Positions 33,804 to 43,344 of a DNA stretch of 64,000 bases are shown piece by piece (position 1 is the first letter of the stretch; every line of letters begins with the position of its first letter). The notes below the pieces were generated by a model. That model saw nothing but the letters and a program-made list of their open reading frames with translations. It made no database searches and was not told where the DNA came from. Where the stretch lies: the NCBI RefSeq assembly GCF_005860765.1, contig NZ_VCEI01000021.1, positions 992,001 through 1,056,000 of the forward strand, read 5' to 3'. This DNA comes from Dyadobacter sediminis. Lineage in GTDB: Bacteria; Bacteroidota; Bacteroidia; Cytophagales; Spirosomataceae. The translations under genes and the position numbers were made by a program.

Positions 33804-34573
33804 AAAACCGCATCCTGCCAATCCGCAGAGCGGCTCCCTGTTTGTAGCACGTAAATGCATAGGATGTTCATTGGCCTTGGCGGGGCCTTCTGATAAAATT
33901 GTGGATGCCAGAAGGCTCCTCCGGAGGAGCCAAAAAAAATCGCCTCTATGCTTTTTTCTAGAAACAGAAAGCTCCTCCGGAGCTTGGCGCTGGTGCCTTG
34001 TTGTTTAGTTCTACCCATAGAAAACCGCATCCTGCCAATCCGCAGAGCGGCTCCCTGTTTGTAGCACGTAAATGCATAAGATGTTCATTGGCCCCGGCGG
34101 GGCCTTCTGATAAAATTGTGGATGCCAGAAGGCTCCTCCGGAGCCAAAAAAATTGCCGCTATGCTTTTTTCTAGAAACAGAAAGCTCCTCCGGAGCTTGG
34201 CGCTGGTGCCTTATTGTTTAGTTCCACCCATAGAAAACCGCATTCAGCCAAGCCTCGGAGCGGCTCCCTGTTTGTAGCACGAAAATACACGTGATGTTTA
34301 TTGGCCCCGCCGGGGTTTCCTGATAAAATTGTGGACGCCAGAAGGCTCCTCCGGAGCCAAAAAAAATCGCCGCTATGCTTTTTTCTAGAAACAGAAAGCT
34401 CCTCCGGAGCTTGGCGCTGGTGCCTTATTGTTTAGTTCTACCCATGGGAAAACCGCATTCAGCCAATCCGCAGAGCGGCTCCCTGTTTGTAGCACGTAAA
34501 TGCATAGGATGTTCATTGGCCCCGGCGGGGCCTCCTAATAAAATTGTGGATGCCAGAAGGCTCCGGAGGAGCC
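33804..34573. repeat. Tandem array of four ~215-bp hairpin-rich repeats
   Basis: AAAACCGCAT begins each unit (33804, 34021, 34234, 34449; spacing 217, 213 and 215). Each full unit contains, in order, GGCTCCCTGTTTGTAGCAC, a GC hairpin of the GGCCCCGGCGGGGCC type, ATAAAATTGTGGA, a GGCTCCTCCGGAGCC hairpin, CTAGAAACAGAAAG, a second CTCCGGAG hairpin, and a GGTGCCTT-TTGTTTAGTT tail. The fourth unit stops after the first CTCCGGAG hairpin. The array fills most of the 1-kb gap before purL. The same modules recur at 55.05-55.41 kb. Short open frames here are repeat translations, not genes. Confidence 0.9.
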
Positions 34574-34709
34574 AACAGCTTTCTTTTTAGCATGTCAAAT
34601 CTGTTTCCTAAAACTTATTCACCGCGTTCAGGAACAACAACGTAGCCGCCGGCTGTTACCAAAACAGAGCAATTTTCATCTTCCAATGGGCATCAAGGAA
34701 TTTTTAAAT

Positions 34710-34717
34710 TACCTTTG
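34710..34717 (+). promoter_or_regulatory. Probable purL -7 box
   Basis: TACCTTTG matches TAnnTTTG and lies 17 bp before the purL ATG, giving a leader of only about 10 nt. No purine riboswitch or PurR-like site is visible in the short leader. Confidence 0.55.
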
Positions 34718-34734
34718 CACCATAAAACGATACC

Positions 34735-37700
34735 ATGATTTATTTCTTCGCCGACGATCACAATACTGTTTTTGCCCTACAAACAGAGCGCATACTTACA
34801 GACTCCGATATTTCAAAACTAAGCTGGCTTTTTGGCGGCGCACAACGCATGGAAGAAACGGTCATTACAGATTCCTTTGTAGGTCCACGCGCTGCCATGA
34901 TTACGCCATGGAGCACCAATGCCGTTGAAATAACGCAGAATATGGACATTCAGGGCATTGTCCGGATTGAGGAGTTTAAAAGGGTAGAAGCCGGCTTTGA
35001 CGGTTTTGACCCCATGCTTTCGCAGAAGTACAACGAGCTTGATCAGGATATTTACACGATCCGTATTCAGCCTGAACCTGTGCTGGAAATCAGCGATATT
35101 GCTGCATATAACAAGCAGGAAGGACTTTCGCTCAGTGATGAGGAAGTGGATTATCTGAATAAACTGGCTCAAAAACTCGGTCGCAAACTAACCGATTCGG
35201 AAGTCTTTGGTTTTTCTCAGGTCAATTCGGAACATTGCCGCCACAAGATTTTCAACGGCACTTTCGTCATTGACGGCGAGGAACAGCCGGTTTCTCTCTT
35301 CAAGCTGATCCGTAAAACTTCTGAAACGAATCCCAATGGAATTGTTTCTGCTTATAAAGACAATGTCGCTTTTGTAAAAGGGCCCACAGTGCAGCAGTTT
35401 GCGCCGAAAAGGCCGGATGTTCCTGAGTATTACGAAATAAAAGATTTTGAATCCGTTATCTCGCTGAAAGCGGAAACACATAATTTTCCTACCACCGTGG
35501 AGCCTTTCAACGGAGCGGCAACGGGTTCCGGCGGAGAAATCCGCGACCGGCTGGCCGGCGGACAAGGCTCCATTCCATTGGCCGGAACGGCTGTTTATAT
35601 GACCGCGCTTTCGCGTCTGGAAGAAAACCGTCCGTGGGAAAAAGGCGTGGAGGAAAGAAAATGGCTTTATCAGACGCCGATGGACATTCTGATAAAGGCT
35701 TCCAACGGTGCTACCGATTTTGGGAATAAATTCGGTCAGCCGCTGATCGTGGGTTCCGTACTTACTTTTGAGCATGAAGAAGAAGGCCGTAAGCTGGGTT
35801 ATGACAAAGTAATTATGCAGGCCGGCGGGATCGGATACGGAAAAGCAGACCAGGCGAAAAAAGACAAGCCGCAGACGGATGACAAAATCGTGGTGCTCGG
35901 CGGTGAAAATTACCGGATCGGAATGGGCGGCGCAGCCGTATCTTCTGCGGATACCGGCGCTTTCGGTTCCGGTATTGAGCTGAATGCCGTGCAGCGTTCC
36001 AATCCTGAAATGCAGAAACGCGTAGCCAATGCGGTTCGCGGCATGGTGGAAAGTGACAACAATACCATTATTTCCATTCACGATCACGGTGCAGGCGGTC
36101 ATTTGAACTGCCTTTCCGAACTGGTGGAAGAAACGGGCGGAAAAATTGATCTGGATAAATTACCCGTTGGCGATCCGACGCTTTCTGCCAAAGAAATCAT
36201 CGGGAACGAATCCCAGGAACGTATGGGAATTGTGATCGGCAAGGAAAACCTGGAAACTTTACAGAAAATTGCAGATCGCGAAAGAGCGCCGATGTATACA
36301 GTCGGCGACGTAACGGGCAATCACCGCTTTACTTTCGAATCAGCCAAAACGGGCGCTCGTCCGATGGATCTGGAACTGGACGATATGTTCGGCAGCTCGC
36401 CAAAGGTGGTAATGCAGGACAAAACAGTTGAAAGAAAGTATGAGCCGGTTGCTTATGACATTGCAAAGCTTCATGAATACCTTGAACAATTGCTGCAACT
36501 GGAAGCCGTTGCCAGCAAGGACTGGCTTACGAATAAAGTAGACCGCTGCGTGGGCGGACGCGTTGCCAAGCAGCAATGTGCCGGTCCGCTTCAGTTGCCT
36601 TTGAACAACGTCGGCGTTATGGCGCTGGACTTTCGGGGAATTGACGGTATTGCGACTTCGGTCGGACATGCGCCGCTTTCTGCTTTGATTGATCCCGCTG
36701 CCGGAAGCCGTAACGCCATTGCCGAAGCGCTTTCCAACATCGTATGGGCACCTCTGAAAGACGGCCTTACAAGCGTTTCGCTTTCTGCCAATTGGATGTG
36801 GGCATGTAAAAACGAAGGCGAGGATGCCCGTTTGTACAAGGCCGTAAAAGCGTGTTCGGAGTTTGCGATCAGTCTGGGAATCAATATTCCTACGGGAAAA
36901 GATTCGCTTTCGATGAAGCAGAAGTACAAAGATGCGGAAGTGATTGCACCGGGCACGGTGATTATTTCTGCAGCCGGGCATTGCGATGACATTACAGCCG
37001 TTGTGGAACCGGTTTTGCGCAAAACCGGCGGCTCCATCTATTATATCAATCTTTCCGGCGACCGTTACAAGCTGGGCGGTTCGTCATTCGCACAAATCCT
37101 GAACAAAATCGGTTCTGAAACGCCGGATATGCTGGATGCAAATACATTTAAAACGGCATTCAATACGATTCAGGAACTGATCAAAAGCGGAAAAATACAG
37201 GCCGGGCACGACATCGGCAGCGGCGGGCTGATTACGACTTTGCTTGAAATGTGTTTTGCAGACCGCGATCTGGGCGCTGCGATTGACCTTTCCGCGCTTG
37301 GCGATCAGGATATGATTGAAAAACTCTTTGCTGAAAACAACGGAATCGTTTTCCAGGCCGACGAGTCTGCCGAGGAAATTCTTGCTGCAAACGGCGTTGC
37401 TTTTCACAAGATCGGAACCGTAAATATGGCGGCTACTTTGGTTGTAAAAGATGCAGCCGGAACATGGGATTTTGACATAGATCAGCTGCGCGACGTCTGG
37501 TTCAAAACTTCCTATCTGCTGGATTGCAGGCAAAGCGGCCCGCAACTGGCAAAGGAACGCTACGACAATTATAAATTTCAGCTGCTCCGCTACAATTTCC
37601 CTGCTCATTTCGACGGGAAAAAACCGGAAATCGACCCTTCAAAACCAAGGCCGAAGGCAGCCATATTGCGTGAAAAAGGCAGTAATTCCGAAAGGGAGCT

Positions 37701-38400
37701 GGCTAATGCCATGTATCTGGCCGGTTTTGACGTAAAAGACGTGCATATGACCGATCTGATTTCGGGCCGGGAAACGCTGGAAGATATCCAGTTCATCGGA
37801 GCCGTAGGCGGATTTTCCAATTCGGATGTGCTGGGTTCTGCCAAAGGCTGGGCGGGTGCATTTCTTTACAATGAAAAGGCAAAAATTGCGCTTGAAAACT
37901 TCTTTAAACGCGATGATACCCTGTCTGTGGGTGTCTGCAACGGCTGTCAGTTATTCATTGAACTTGGTTTGATTAATGGCGATCATGAAGAAAAACCGAA
38001 AATGCTGCATAACAAAAGCGGCAAGCACGAAAGTATTTTCACGTCACTGACCATTCAGAAAAATAAATCGGTGATGCTTTCTTCGCTTGCGGGCAGTACG
38101 CTTGGCGTCTGGGTTTCACACGGTGAAGGCCGTTTCGAATTTCCGTTTACTGAAAACCGCTATCAAATCGTTGCCAAATACGGCTATGAAACATATCCGG
38201 CTTGTCCGAACGGCTCCGGCTTTAACACGGCCATGCTTTGTGACGAATCCGGAAGGCACCTTGTCATGATGCCGCACATCGAAAGATCGCTTTTTCAATG
38301 GCATTGGGCCAACTATCCCGAAGGAAGAAAAGACGAGGTTTCACCTTGGATGGAGGCTTTTGTGAACGCAAGGAAATGGATTGAAAACCTGGAAAAATAA
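34735..38400 (+). CDS. purL: Phosphoribosylformylglycinamidine synthase, large single-chain form
   Basis: Converts FGAR to FGAM with glutamine and ATP, fourth step of purine synthesis. It is 1221 residues, the fused PurL that includes the glutaminase. The FGAM synthase domains contain GFSQVNSEHCRHKIFNG, LKAETHNFPTTVEPFNGAATGSGGEIRDR, GGAAVSSADTG and HDHGAGGHLNC. The C-terminal glutamine amidotransferase (about 955-1221) has the nucleophile Cys in VGVCNGCQLFIEL and the His/Glu part in MMPHIERSLFQWHWANYPEG. The ATG at 34735 begins MIYFFADDHN. It is monocistronic between the repeat array and a strong terminator. Confidence 0.97.
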   Translation: MIYFFADDHNTVFALQTERILTDSDISKLSWLFGGAQRMEETVITDSFVGPRAAMITPWSTNAVEITQNMDIQGIVRIEEFKRVEAGFDGFDPMLSQKYNELDQDIYTIRIQPEPVLEISDIAAYNKQEGLSLSDEEVDYLNKLAQKLGRKLTDSEVFGFSQVNSEHCRHKIFNGTFVIDGEEQPVSLFKLIRKTSETNPNGIVSAYKDNVAFVKGPTVQQFAPKRPDVPEYYEIKDFESVISLKAETHNFPTTVEPFNGAATGSGGEIRDRLAGGQGSIPLAGTAVYMTALSRLEENRPWEKGVEERKWLYQTPMDILIKASNGATDFGNKFGQPLIVGSVLTFEHEEEGRKLGYDKVIMQAGGIGYGKADQAKKDKPQTDDKIVVLGGENYRIGMGGAAVSSADTGAFGSGIELNAVQRSNPEMQKRVANAVRGMVESDNNTIISIHDHGAGGHLNCLSELVEETGGKIDLDKLPVGDPTLSAKEIIGNESQERMGIVIGKENLETLQKIADRERAPMYTVGDVTGNHRFTFESAKTGARPMDLELDDMFGSSPKVVMQDKTVERKYEPVAYDIAKLHEYLEQLLQLEAVASKDWLTNKVDRCVGGRVAKQQCAGPLQLPLNNVGVMALDFRGIDGIATSVGHAPLSALIDPAAGSRNAIAEALSNIVWAPLKDGLTSVSLSANWMWACKNEGEDARLYKAVKACSEFAISLGINIPTGKDSLSMKQKYKDAEVIAPGTVIISAAGHCDDITAVVEPVLRKTGGSIYYINLSGDRYKLGGSSFAQILNKIGSETPDMLDANTFKTAFNTIQELIKSGKIQAGHDIGSGGLITTLLEMCFADRDLGAAIDLSALGDQDMIEKLFAENNGIVFQADESAEEILAANGVAFHKIGTVNMAATLVVKDAAGTWDFDIDQLRDVWFKTSYLLDCRQSGPQLAKERYDNYKFQLLRYNFPAHFDGKKPEIDPSKPRPKAAILREKGSNSERELANAMYLAGFDVKDVHMTDLISGRETLEDIQFIGAVGGFSNSDVLGSAKGWAGAFLYNEKAKIALENFFKRDDTLSVGVCNGCQLFIELGLINGDHEEKPKMLHNKSGKHESIFTSLTIQKNKSVMLSSLAGSTLGVWVSHGEGRFEFPFTENRYQIVAKYGYETYPACPNGSGFNTAMLCDESGRHLVMMPHIERSLFQWHWANYPEGRKDEVSPWMEAFVNARKWIENLEK

Positions 38401-38422
38401 TTTGACAGATTTATAACAGTTG

Positions 38423-38472
38423 GCAGTGAATTTCGGATAGCCCGGCTATGGAAAGTTCACTGCTATTTTTTA
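38423..38472 (+). terminator. purL terminator
   Basis: GCAGTGAA (38423-38430) pairs with TTCACTGC (38456-38463), extended by TTTC/GAAA. A TATTTTTTATA tract follows. It lies 23 bp after the purL stop. Confidence 0.8.
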
Positions 38473-38537
38473 TAGTGTTTCTTCATACCAGAAATCGTGG
38501 GAATTCTTATATTGGGACAAAAATAACCTGAACCCTG

Positions 38538-39365
38538 ATGAAGAAATTTCTGCTGTTTTTTGCCTTGCTTTTATCAATGGCCGGAGCTGGCCCGCGTAAA
38601 ATTTCCTGGGTTGCCATTGGCGATTCCATTACTTATCTCAACGATCATCCGGATGAAACCGGAAACCGTATCACCAAAGGGTACATGGCGCTGATTGCTG
38701 AAAAGTACCCGTTTGTAAGTTATATCAATCAGGGCCATAATGGCTGGACATCGGTAAATATTGCCGATAAAATCAATGATCTCGGGTTGGTAAAAGCCGA
38801 TGTATATACCGTTTTTCTGGGTACAAATGACTGGTGGCAGGGAAAAACGCTCGGTACTATCGCTGATTACGAGCAGCAAACCGGCACCGGAACCGTTTAT
38901 GGCTCATTTCGTGTCATCACGGATAAACTGAAAAAGCTGAACAAAAAAGCAGAAATAATACTCATCACACCTATGCAGCGCGGTGATTTTGTTTATATCA
39001 ACGGTGCCAAAAACAATGCATACGGTTCATATAAACCGAAGAACGGGCAGACTCTGGAACAATTTGCGAAGGCTATTGTCGAAATCGGAAAACTTGAAAA
39101 ATATCCTGTTCTGGATTTGTACCATGAAAGCGGGATTACGCTGGAAAACATGGTCCATTTTAAAAGGCTGAAAGATCCGGCTTCTGGAAATTACAATGAT
39201 TATACTTATCCTGCTTACACCAATATTCCTTTTGATCCCGAAAAAGACGAATATCCATATCCGGCGGAAGCAGTGGACATGACTTATGACGGGCTTCATC
39301 CATCCGACAAAGGTTATGCAGTCATTGCGGAAAAGCTTGCAGAAAAGTGGAAAAAGCTGAAATGA
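38538..39365 (+). CDS. Secreted SGNH/GDSL-family hydrolase
   Basis: A 275-residue esterase-type protein with signal peptide (MKKFLLFFALLLSMAGA, about 1-17). The four SGNH blocks are visible: block I AIGDSITYL (Ser nucleophile), block II GHNGWTS (Gly), block III LGTNDWW (Asn), and block V DGLHPSDKGYAVIAEKL (Asp and His). The family removes acyl groups from carbohydrates, lipids or peptides; acetyl-xylan-type deacetylation is one possibility. It is monocistronic between purL and a convergent DUF4468 gene. The substrate cannot be read from the sequence. Confidence 0.9.
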   Translation: MKKFLLFFALLLSMAGAGPRKISWVAIGDSITYLNDHPDETGNRITKGYMALIAEKYPFVSYINQGHNGWTSVNIADKINDLGLVKADVYTVFLGTNDWWQGKTLGTIADYEQQTGTGTVYGSFRVITDKLKKLNKKAEIILITPMQRGDFVYINGAKNNAYGSYKPKNGQTLEQFAKAIVEIGKLEKYPVLDLYHESGITLENMVHFKRLKDPASGNYNDYTYPAYTNIPFDPEKDEYPYPAEAVDMTYDGLHPSDKGYAVIAEKLAEKWKKLK

Positions 39366-39384
39366 ACATTTTTAAATAGCCCTA

Positions 39385-39939
39385 TTACTGTTCGCCAGCG
39401 GTTAGTGCCTGTTTCAGACTTGCAAGCAGCTTGAACATAGCCGTGTTAACGGCGTCATTATCTGCTTTTGCTGTTTTCAGCGCTTCTTCTGCTTCAGTGC
39501 GGTTTTTGCGGTTGTTTTCTGTTTTTACGGCCTGTTCTTTTGCCGTTACCACATCGTTGTTTTTAATACCAAGCCTTTCCGGGCTGTGTAATCTTGAAAT
39601 GCCGTCAAGCCTGTCAATTCTTGCCTGATACCTGTTATCCTCGCAATCAATTGCAAGTTGGAACCTTACGTATTCGTACGAAGAACCTGAAACCGGAACG
39701 TAGCTGATGATAGCAAGTTTTCCGGATTGCGGATCATCCTGCTTAACTGCATTTTCATAATTTCCGAAAGTGGCTGAGATCCAGTTCTGGGCATTTTTGT
39801 AAATGGTTGCCCTCGATTTGTCCGCTTTTCCCAGATCGGCGTAATAAACGTTTTTATCCTTGTCAAGCGGCAGCAGGCCATCCTGACCAAAGCCGTTGTA
39901 AAAGCTTAAAAGCAACAGAAGTAATGCGATGTATTTCAA
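39385..39939 (-). CDS. DUF4468 domain protein, exported
   Basis: A 184-residue protein with a signal peptide (MKYIALLLLLLSFYNGFGQ). LLPLDKDKNVYYADLGKADKSRATIYKNAQNWISATFGNYENAVKQDD is the start of the DUF4468 (TBP-like fold) domain found in many Bacteroidota periplasmic proteins. YEYVRFQLAIDCEDNRYQARIDRLDGI completes it. The C-terminal third (about 130-184) is charged and helical, perhaps a short coiled coil (AKEQAVKTENNRKNRTEAEEALKTAKADND). Function unknown. It converges on the SGNH gene with a 19-bp gap; no terminator is evident between them. Confidence 0.82.
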   Translation of the reverse strand: MKYIALLLLLLSFYNGFGQDGLLPLDKDKNVYYADLGKADKSRATIYKNAQNWISATFGNYENAVKQDDPQSGKLAIISYVPVSGSSYEYVRFQLAIDCEDNRYQARIDRLDGISRLHSPERLGIKNNDVVTAKEQAVKTENNRKNRTEAEEALKTAKADNDAVNTAMFKLLASLKQALTAGEQ

Positions 39940-40224
39940 TTTTCAGATCGTAATTTGATGCTTAAAGGTAAGAATAAAAGCAGGCGGGAATCAACTTCTT
40001 TACAATTCATCCGGCTACTGCTTGCAATTATGCGGGTAACTTTTGAATATTCGCAATACCAACGAAGCGGTTAAATTGGACAAACCTGCAATCAGTGCAG
40101 CTTTTGTACATATTCTGCAAACTAATTATCAAATGGCTATTATATCTGAATCAGAACTCCTGCACACGGCTGACAACAGGTTTAAAAGTTCATTGGAATA
40201 TAAGCTGAATCATACTCAACGGAA

Positions 40225-41649
40225 ATGCTTTTTAACTCGCTGCACTTTGTTATCTTTTTCATTTTTGTTACAACACTTTATTATACGATTAACTGGCGTC
40301 TGCGCTGGATTCTTTTACTGGCGGCGAGTGCTTACTTTTATGCTTCGTTCATTCCGGCTTATCTGCTGATTCTGGGTGTAGTGATTGTTATTGATTACGC
40401 CGCCGGCATATGGATCGAAAATTCGGCGGGCAAAAAACGGCGGTGGATTCTCATTCTGAGCCTTGTGGCAAATGTCGGCTTTCTGGCTTTTTTCAAATAT
40501 TTTGATTTTCTGAGCATTAATTTCTCCGCTTTGCTTGGATTCGCCGGACAAAAAAATCAGGTTCCGCTGTTCAGGGAGCTTTATCCCTCATTAATCCTGC
40601 CGATCGGACTTTCATTTCATACTTTCCAGTCCATGAGCTATACCATTGAAGTATACCGCGGCAATCAGAAAGCGGAAAAAAACTTTGGCATCTATGCACT
40701 GTATGTTCTTTTTTATCCGCAGCTCGTGGCCGGGCCCATCGAACGGCCGCAGAACGTGCTCTGGCAATTTCACAAGAAAATGGAATTTGACTGGGAAAAC
40801 ATCCGGATCGGATTATGGATGATTGCATGGGGACTGTTCAAGAAAGTGGTCATTGCCGACCGGCTCGCACTGGTTACAGACCATGCGTTCGGCGATGTGG
40901 CCGGCCAGAATGCTTCCACGCTGATCATTGCCGTTGTTTTTTACAGCTTTCAGATCTACTGCGATTTTTCGGGCTATTCGGATATTGCCATCGGTACCGC
41001 CCGAACCATGGGTTTTAAACTCATGACCAATTTCAGAGCGCCTTACTTTTCAGCTTCCATTTCAGAATTCTGGAAAAGATGGCATATTTCATTGTCTACA
41101 TGGTTCCGGGATTACGTGTACATCCCGCTCGGAGGAAACCGCGTCGGAAAGTCGCGTCTTTATATAAACACCATGATTGTGTTTCTGTTAAGCGGGCTTT
41201 GGCACGGTGCAGACTGGAAATTCATTATCTGGGGCGGCATTCACGGCATTTACCTCATCCTTGCACAGTTTATGAAAGGCGTTCCGTGGTGGCCGGCATC
41301 GAATAAAAATCAAGTTTCTCCGGTTGTAAAAACCTTTCATGTTATCTGGACATTCTTGCTGGTGGCAATTGCATGGATATTTTTCAGGGCCGGCAGTACA
41401 GCCGAAGCAATTGAGATCATTTCCGTTATATTTGATCCGGCTGCTTACGCGGTTCCGAAAATCGGTATCAATGGCACCGAGTTCGGGTTTTGCATGTTCC
41501 TGATCGCATTATTGATGTTCAAGGATTATTATTTACCGGATTATGTGCCGCAAAAGCCTGCATTCTGGCTTTCTTTCTTCACAGTTTCTTTTCTGTGTTA
41601 CCTTTTCGGCGTGTTCAACAGCAATCAGTTTATTTATTTTCAGTTTTAA
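40225..41649 (+). CDS. MBOAT-family membrane O-acyltransferase (AlgI-like)
   Basis: A 474-residue polytopic enzyme that transfers acyl groups, usually acetyl, to an exported polysaccharide or cell-wall glycan. LLLAASAYFYASFIPAYLLIL, FFKYFDFLSINF, LPIGLSFHTFQSMSYTIEVYRG, YPQLVAGPIERP and IYCDFSGYSDIAIGTARTMGFKLM are the AlgI/DltB-family signatures. The invariant catalytic His is His327 in SGLWHGADWKFIIWGGIHG. The gene overlaps functionally with the next one: 3 bp separate its stop from an AlgX-like partner, the usual MBOAT plus SGNH pair. The acceptor glycan is unknown. About 285 bp upstream hold no recognisable gene. Confidence 0.93.
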   Translation: MLFNSLHFVIFFIFVTTLYYTINWRLRWILLLAASAYFYASFIPAYLLILGVVIVIDYAAGIWIENSAGKKRRWILILSLVANVGFLAFFKYFDFLSINFSALLGFAGQKNQVPLFRELYPSLILPIGLSFHTFQSMSYTIEVYRGNQKAEKNFGIYALYVLFYPQLVAGPIERPQNVLWQFHKKMEFDWENIRIGLWMIAWGLFKKVVIADRLALVTDHAFGDVAGQNASTLIIAVVFYSFQIYCDFSGYSDIAIGTARTMGFKLMTNFRAPYFSASISEFWKRWHISLSTWFRDYVYIPLGGNRVGKSRLYINTMIVFLLSGLWHGADWKFIIWGGIHGIYLILAQFMKGVPWWPASNKNQVSPVVKTFHVIWTFLLVAIAWIFFRAGSTAEAIEIISVIFDPAAYAVPKIGINGTEFGFCMFLIALLMFKDYYLPDYVPQKPAFWLSFFTVSFLCYLFGVFNSNQFIYFQF

Positions 41650-41652
41650 ATT

Positions 41653-42717
41653 ATGAACCGGATGTACGGCTTGCTCCGTCTTTTTTTAATTGCAGCTTCC
41701 GGGATTATCCTTGTTGTGGGTTTATCTTCCAACCTGCAGAGACAAATTTTCGAATGGGGCCTTATTCCGGATCAGTACCGTTTCGGAGATCTTTACAATG
41801 TATCCAATCTGAAGAAATTCAAGGAAACGGATATGCAGCAGAATTCGCAGCTTACGGAAGCGGACAAGCCTGCAAAAAGATTTGATCATGTAGATCTTTA
41901 TACCATTGGTGACAGCTTTACACCGATGGATACCAGTTTTTATGCCGGCAGAAATAATTACCATATCTGGCTTGGCGTAAATGTGGATACAGCCCGGCTG
42001 CATCCTGACCGTAAATCCATTCTGGTTATAGAAATTATTGAAAGAACCATTCAGGAGCGGCTTAAAAGCGATTACCGGAAACTCTACATCAACATGGGTT
42101 TTCAGTTTGAAAATAAACCGGCAACAAATAAACCCGCTGAAAAAACCGATCCGGCTTCCTTCTGGTGGGACCAGTTCGGGCATCAGATTAACCAGCGGCT
42201 GGAATTTCTGCTTTTTAACTCTGAACCGTTTCTGAAAATCAAGGAACTGAAAGCCGGAATCATGCTTTCATGGTTTAACCGGACGCATACCGGTTCGCTT
42301 GTTTCGGCCAACCGGGAGTATATATTTTATGATGTAGAGGCAAATCCGAAAAGTGTTTTGTCGCCATTCGCCGCAGTTGGCCCGGCATCCGTTGATACGG
42401 TAGTTACAAACATGAACGCCATTCGGGATTATTATAAAAACGCCGGTTTTGATGAAGTCTATTTTTGTCTGCTGCCCAACAAAGTGACGGTTTGCGAGCC
42501 CGACAGGTCCGTATATAACAACCAGATTACACGAATTGAACAGCATCCTGCGTTGAAAGCACCGTTTTTATCACTTCACCGGGAAATTCGCAGGCATCCG
42601 GAGTGGTTCCATAAAGGCGACGGACACTGGAATGTGCATGGAAAACGGCTCTGGCTGCGGCATGTCAACAAACTGGTCGAAGAATGGAGTGTGAGTAAAA
42701 GCGCCGCCATCCGGTGA
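41653..42717 (+). CDS. AlgX/AlgJ-like SGNH partner of the MBOAT acyltransferase
   Basis: A 354-residue single-pass protein: an N-terminal anchor at about 5-25, then a periplasmic domain. YTIGDSF (about 85-91) is the block I Ser of AlgJ/AlgX-type SGNH proteins. Near the C-terminus FHKGDGHWNVHGKRLWLRHVNKLV supplies the Asp-His pair (the DxHW form of DHHW/AlgX proteins). The middle region is divergent. These proteins accept the acyl group passed across the membrane by MBOAT proteins and transfer it to the glycan. The 3-bp gap to the MBOAT gene makes the partnership very likely although overall similarity to AlgX is low. Confidence 0.8.
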   Translation: MNRMYGLLRLFLIAASGIILVVGLSSNLQRQIFEWGLIPDQYRFGDLYNVSNLKKFKETDMQQNSQLTEADKPAKRFDHVDLYTIGDSFTPMDTSFYAGRNNYHIWLGVNVDTARLHPDRKSILVIEIIERTIQERLKSDYRKLYINMGFQFENKPATNKPAEKTDPASFWWDQFGHQINQRLEFLLFNSEPFLKIKELKAGIMLSWFNRTHTGSLVSANREYIFYDVEANPKSVLSPFAAVGPASVDTVVTNMNAIRDYYKNAGFDEVYFCLLPNKVTVCEPDRSVYNNQITRIEQHPALKAPFLSLHREIRRHPEWFHKGDGHWNVHGKRLWLRHVNKLVEEWSVSKSAAIR

Positions 42718-42856
42718 AAAACGGATCCGGATGTAAGCGGACAGGAGGAATCGGAATAGTTCAACGGCATGGCATGGATCATCCTGTAAAAAAGGAAGGG
42801 CATCACGAGTAGTTACAACCTTCACCAAACTTTTTCACCAAACCAGTTATACCATC

Positions 42857-43093
42857 ATGGGAAAAGGAAAAGAATTGTTCGGACATTACAATGATCTTGC
42901 AAAAGAAAAAGGGCCGGGGAGTGAAGAAAGTACTTACGCGGGCGTTCTGTTTCAGGCACTGCTGATGCTGGGCGAACGCCGTGTTTTCGAACTGCTGGAA
43001 GAAGCCGATGAAACCGGAAAAAAGCTGCATTTTGAATACAAGACAGATCCTGAAAAAGGGACCAAAGACCTCAGCGGCATAACCCTGGTCTGA
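42857..43093 (+). CDS. Small conserved-looking soluble protein of unknown function
   Basis: A 78-residue acidic protein: MGKGKELFGHYNDLAKEKGP, then a helical stretch (STYAGVLFQALLMLGERRVFELLEEADETGKKLHF) and a polar tail ending LSGITLV. There is no signal peptide or known motif. Codon use resembles neighbours, and the ATG follows a 140-bp gap after the AlgX-like gene. I do not recognise the family. The regular amphipathic helix suggests a small helical-bundle protein, possibly a dimer. Confidence 0.6.
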   Translation: MGKGKELFGHYNDLAKEKGPGSEESTYAGVLFQALLMLGERRVFELLEEADETGKKLHFEYKTDPEKGTKDLSGITLV

Positions 43094-43344
43094 AAGAACT
43101 CACTGCTTCACAGGTATTCTGAAAAAGCGTATAAAGCATTTTGTTATTACACTTTTTAACTCAAATCCCATTATTAATTTCCAAAAAGCTAAACATCAAT
43201 AGCTAACAGCCAACAGCCATTCCGTACGCAACCATGTTCAAGCTGCATGATCGCTGAAATGCAGGTACAGCAGGTTCTGGTATGAAATTTTTGCAGATTC
43301 AGACATAGATTGACAGCACATCCTCGTGATGAAAATAAATAAAC

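Noticed and set aside
33754..34590. Short open frames of 71-90 codons on both strands.
   Set aside because: They coincide with the 215-bp repeats, share sequence between copies and have no conserved start.
36340..36981. 213-codon open frame antisense to purL, and similar long antisense frames in susC, susD and dehydratase genes.
   Set aside because: They mirror the codon bias of well-supported sense genes and have no recognisable protein features.
40043..40369. 108-codon plus-strand open frame before and into the MBOAT gene.
   Set aside because: It overlaps the start of a strongly supported gene in another frame and encodes no recognisable motif; the 39940-40224 gap holds nothing else convincing.
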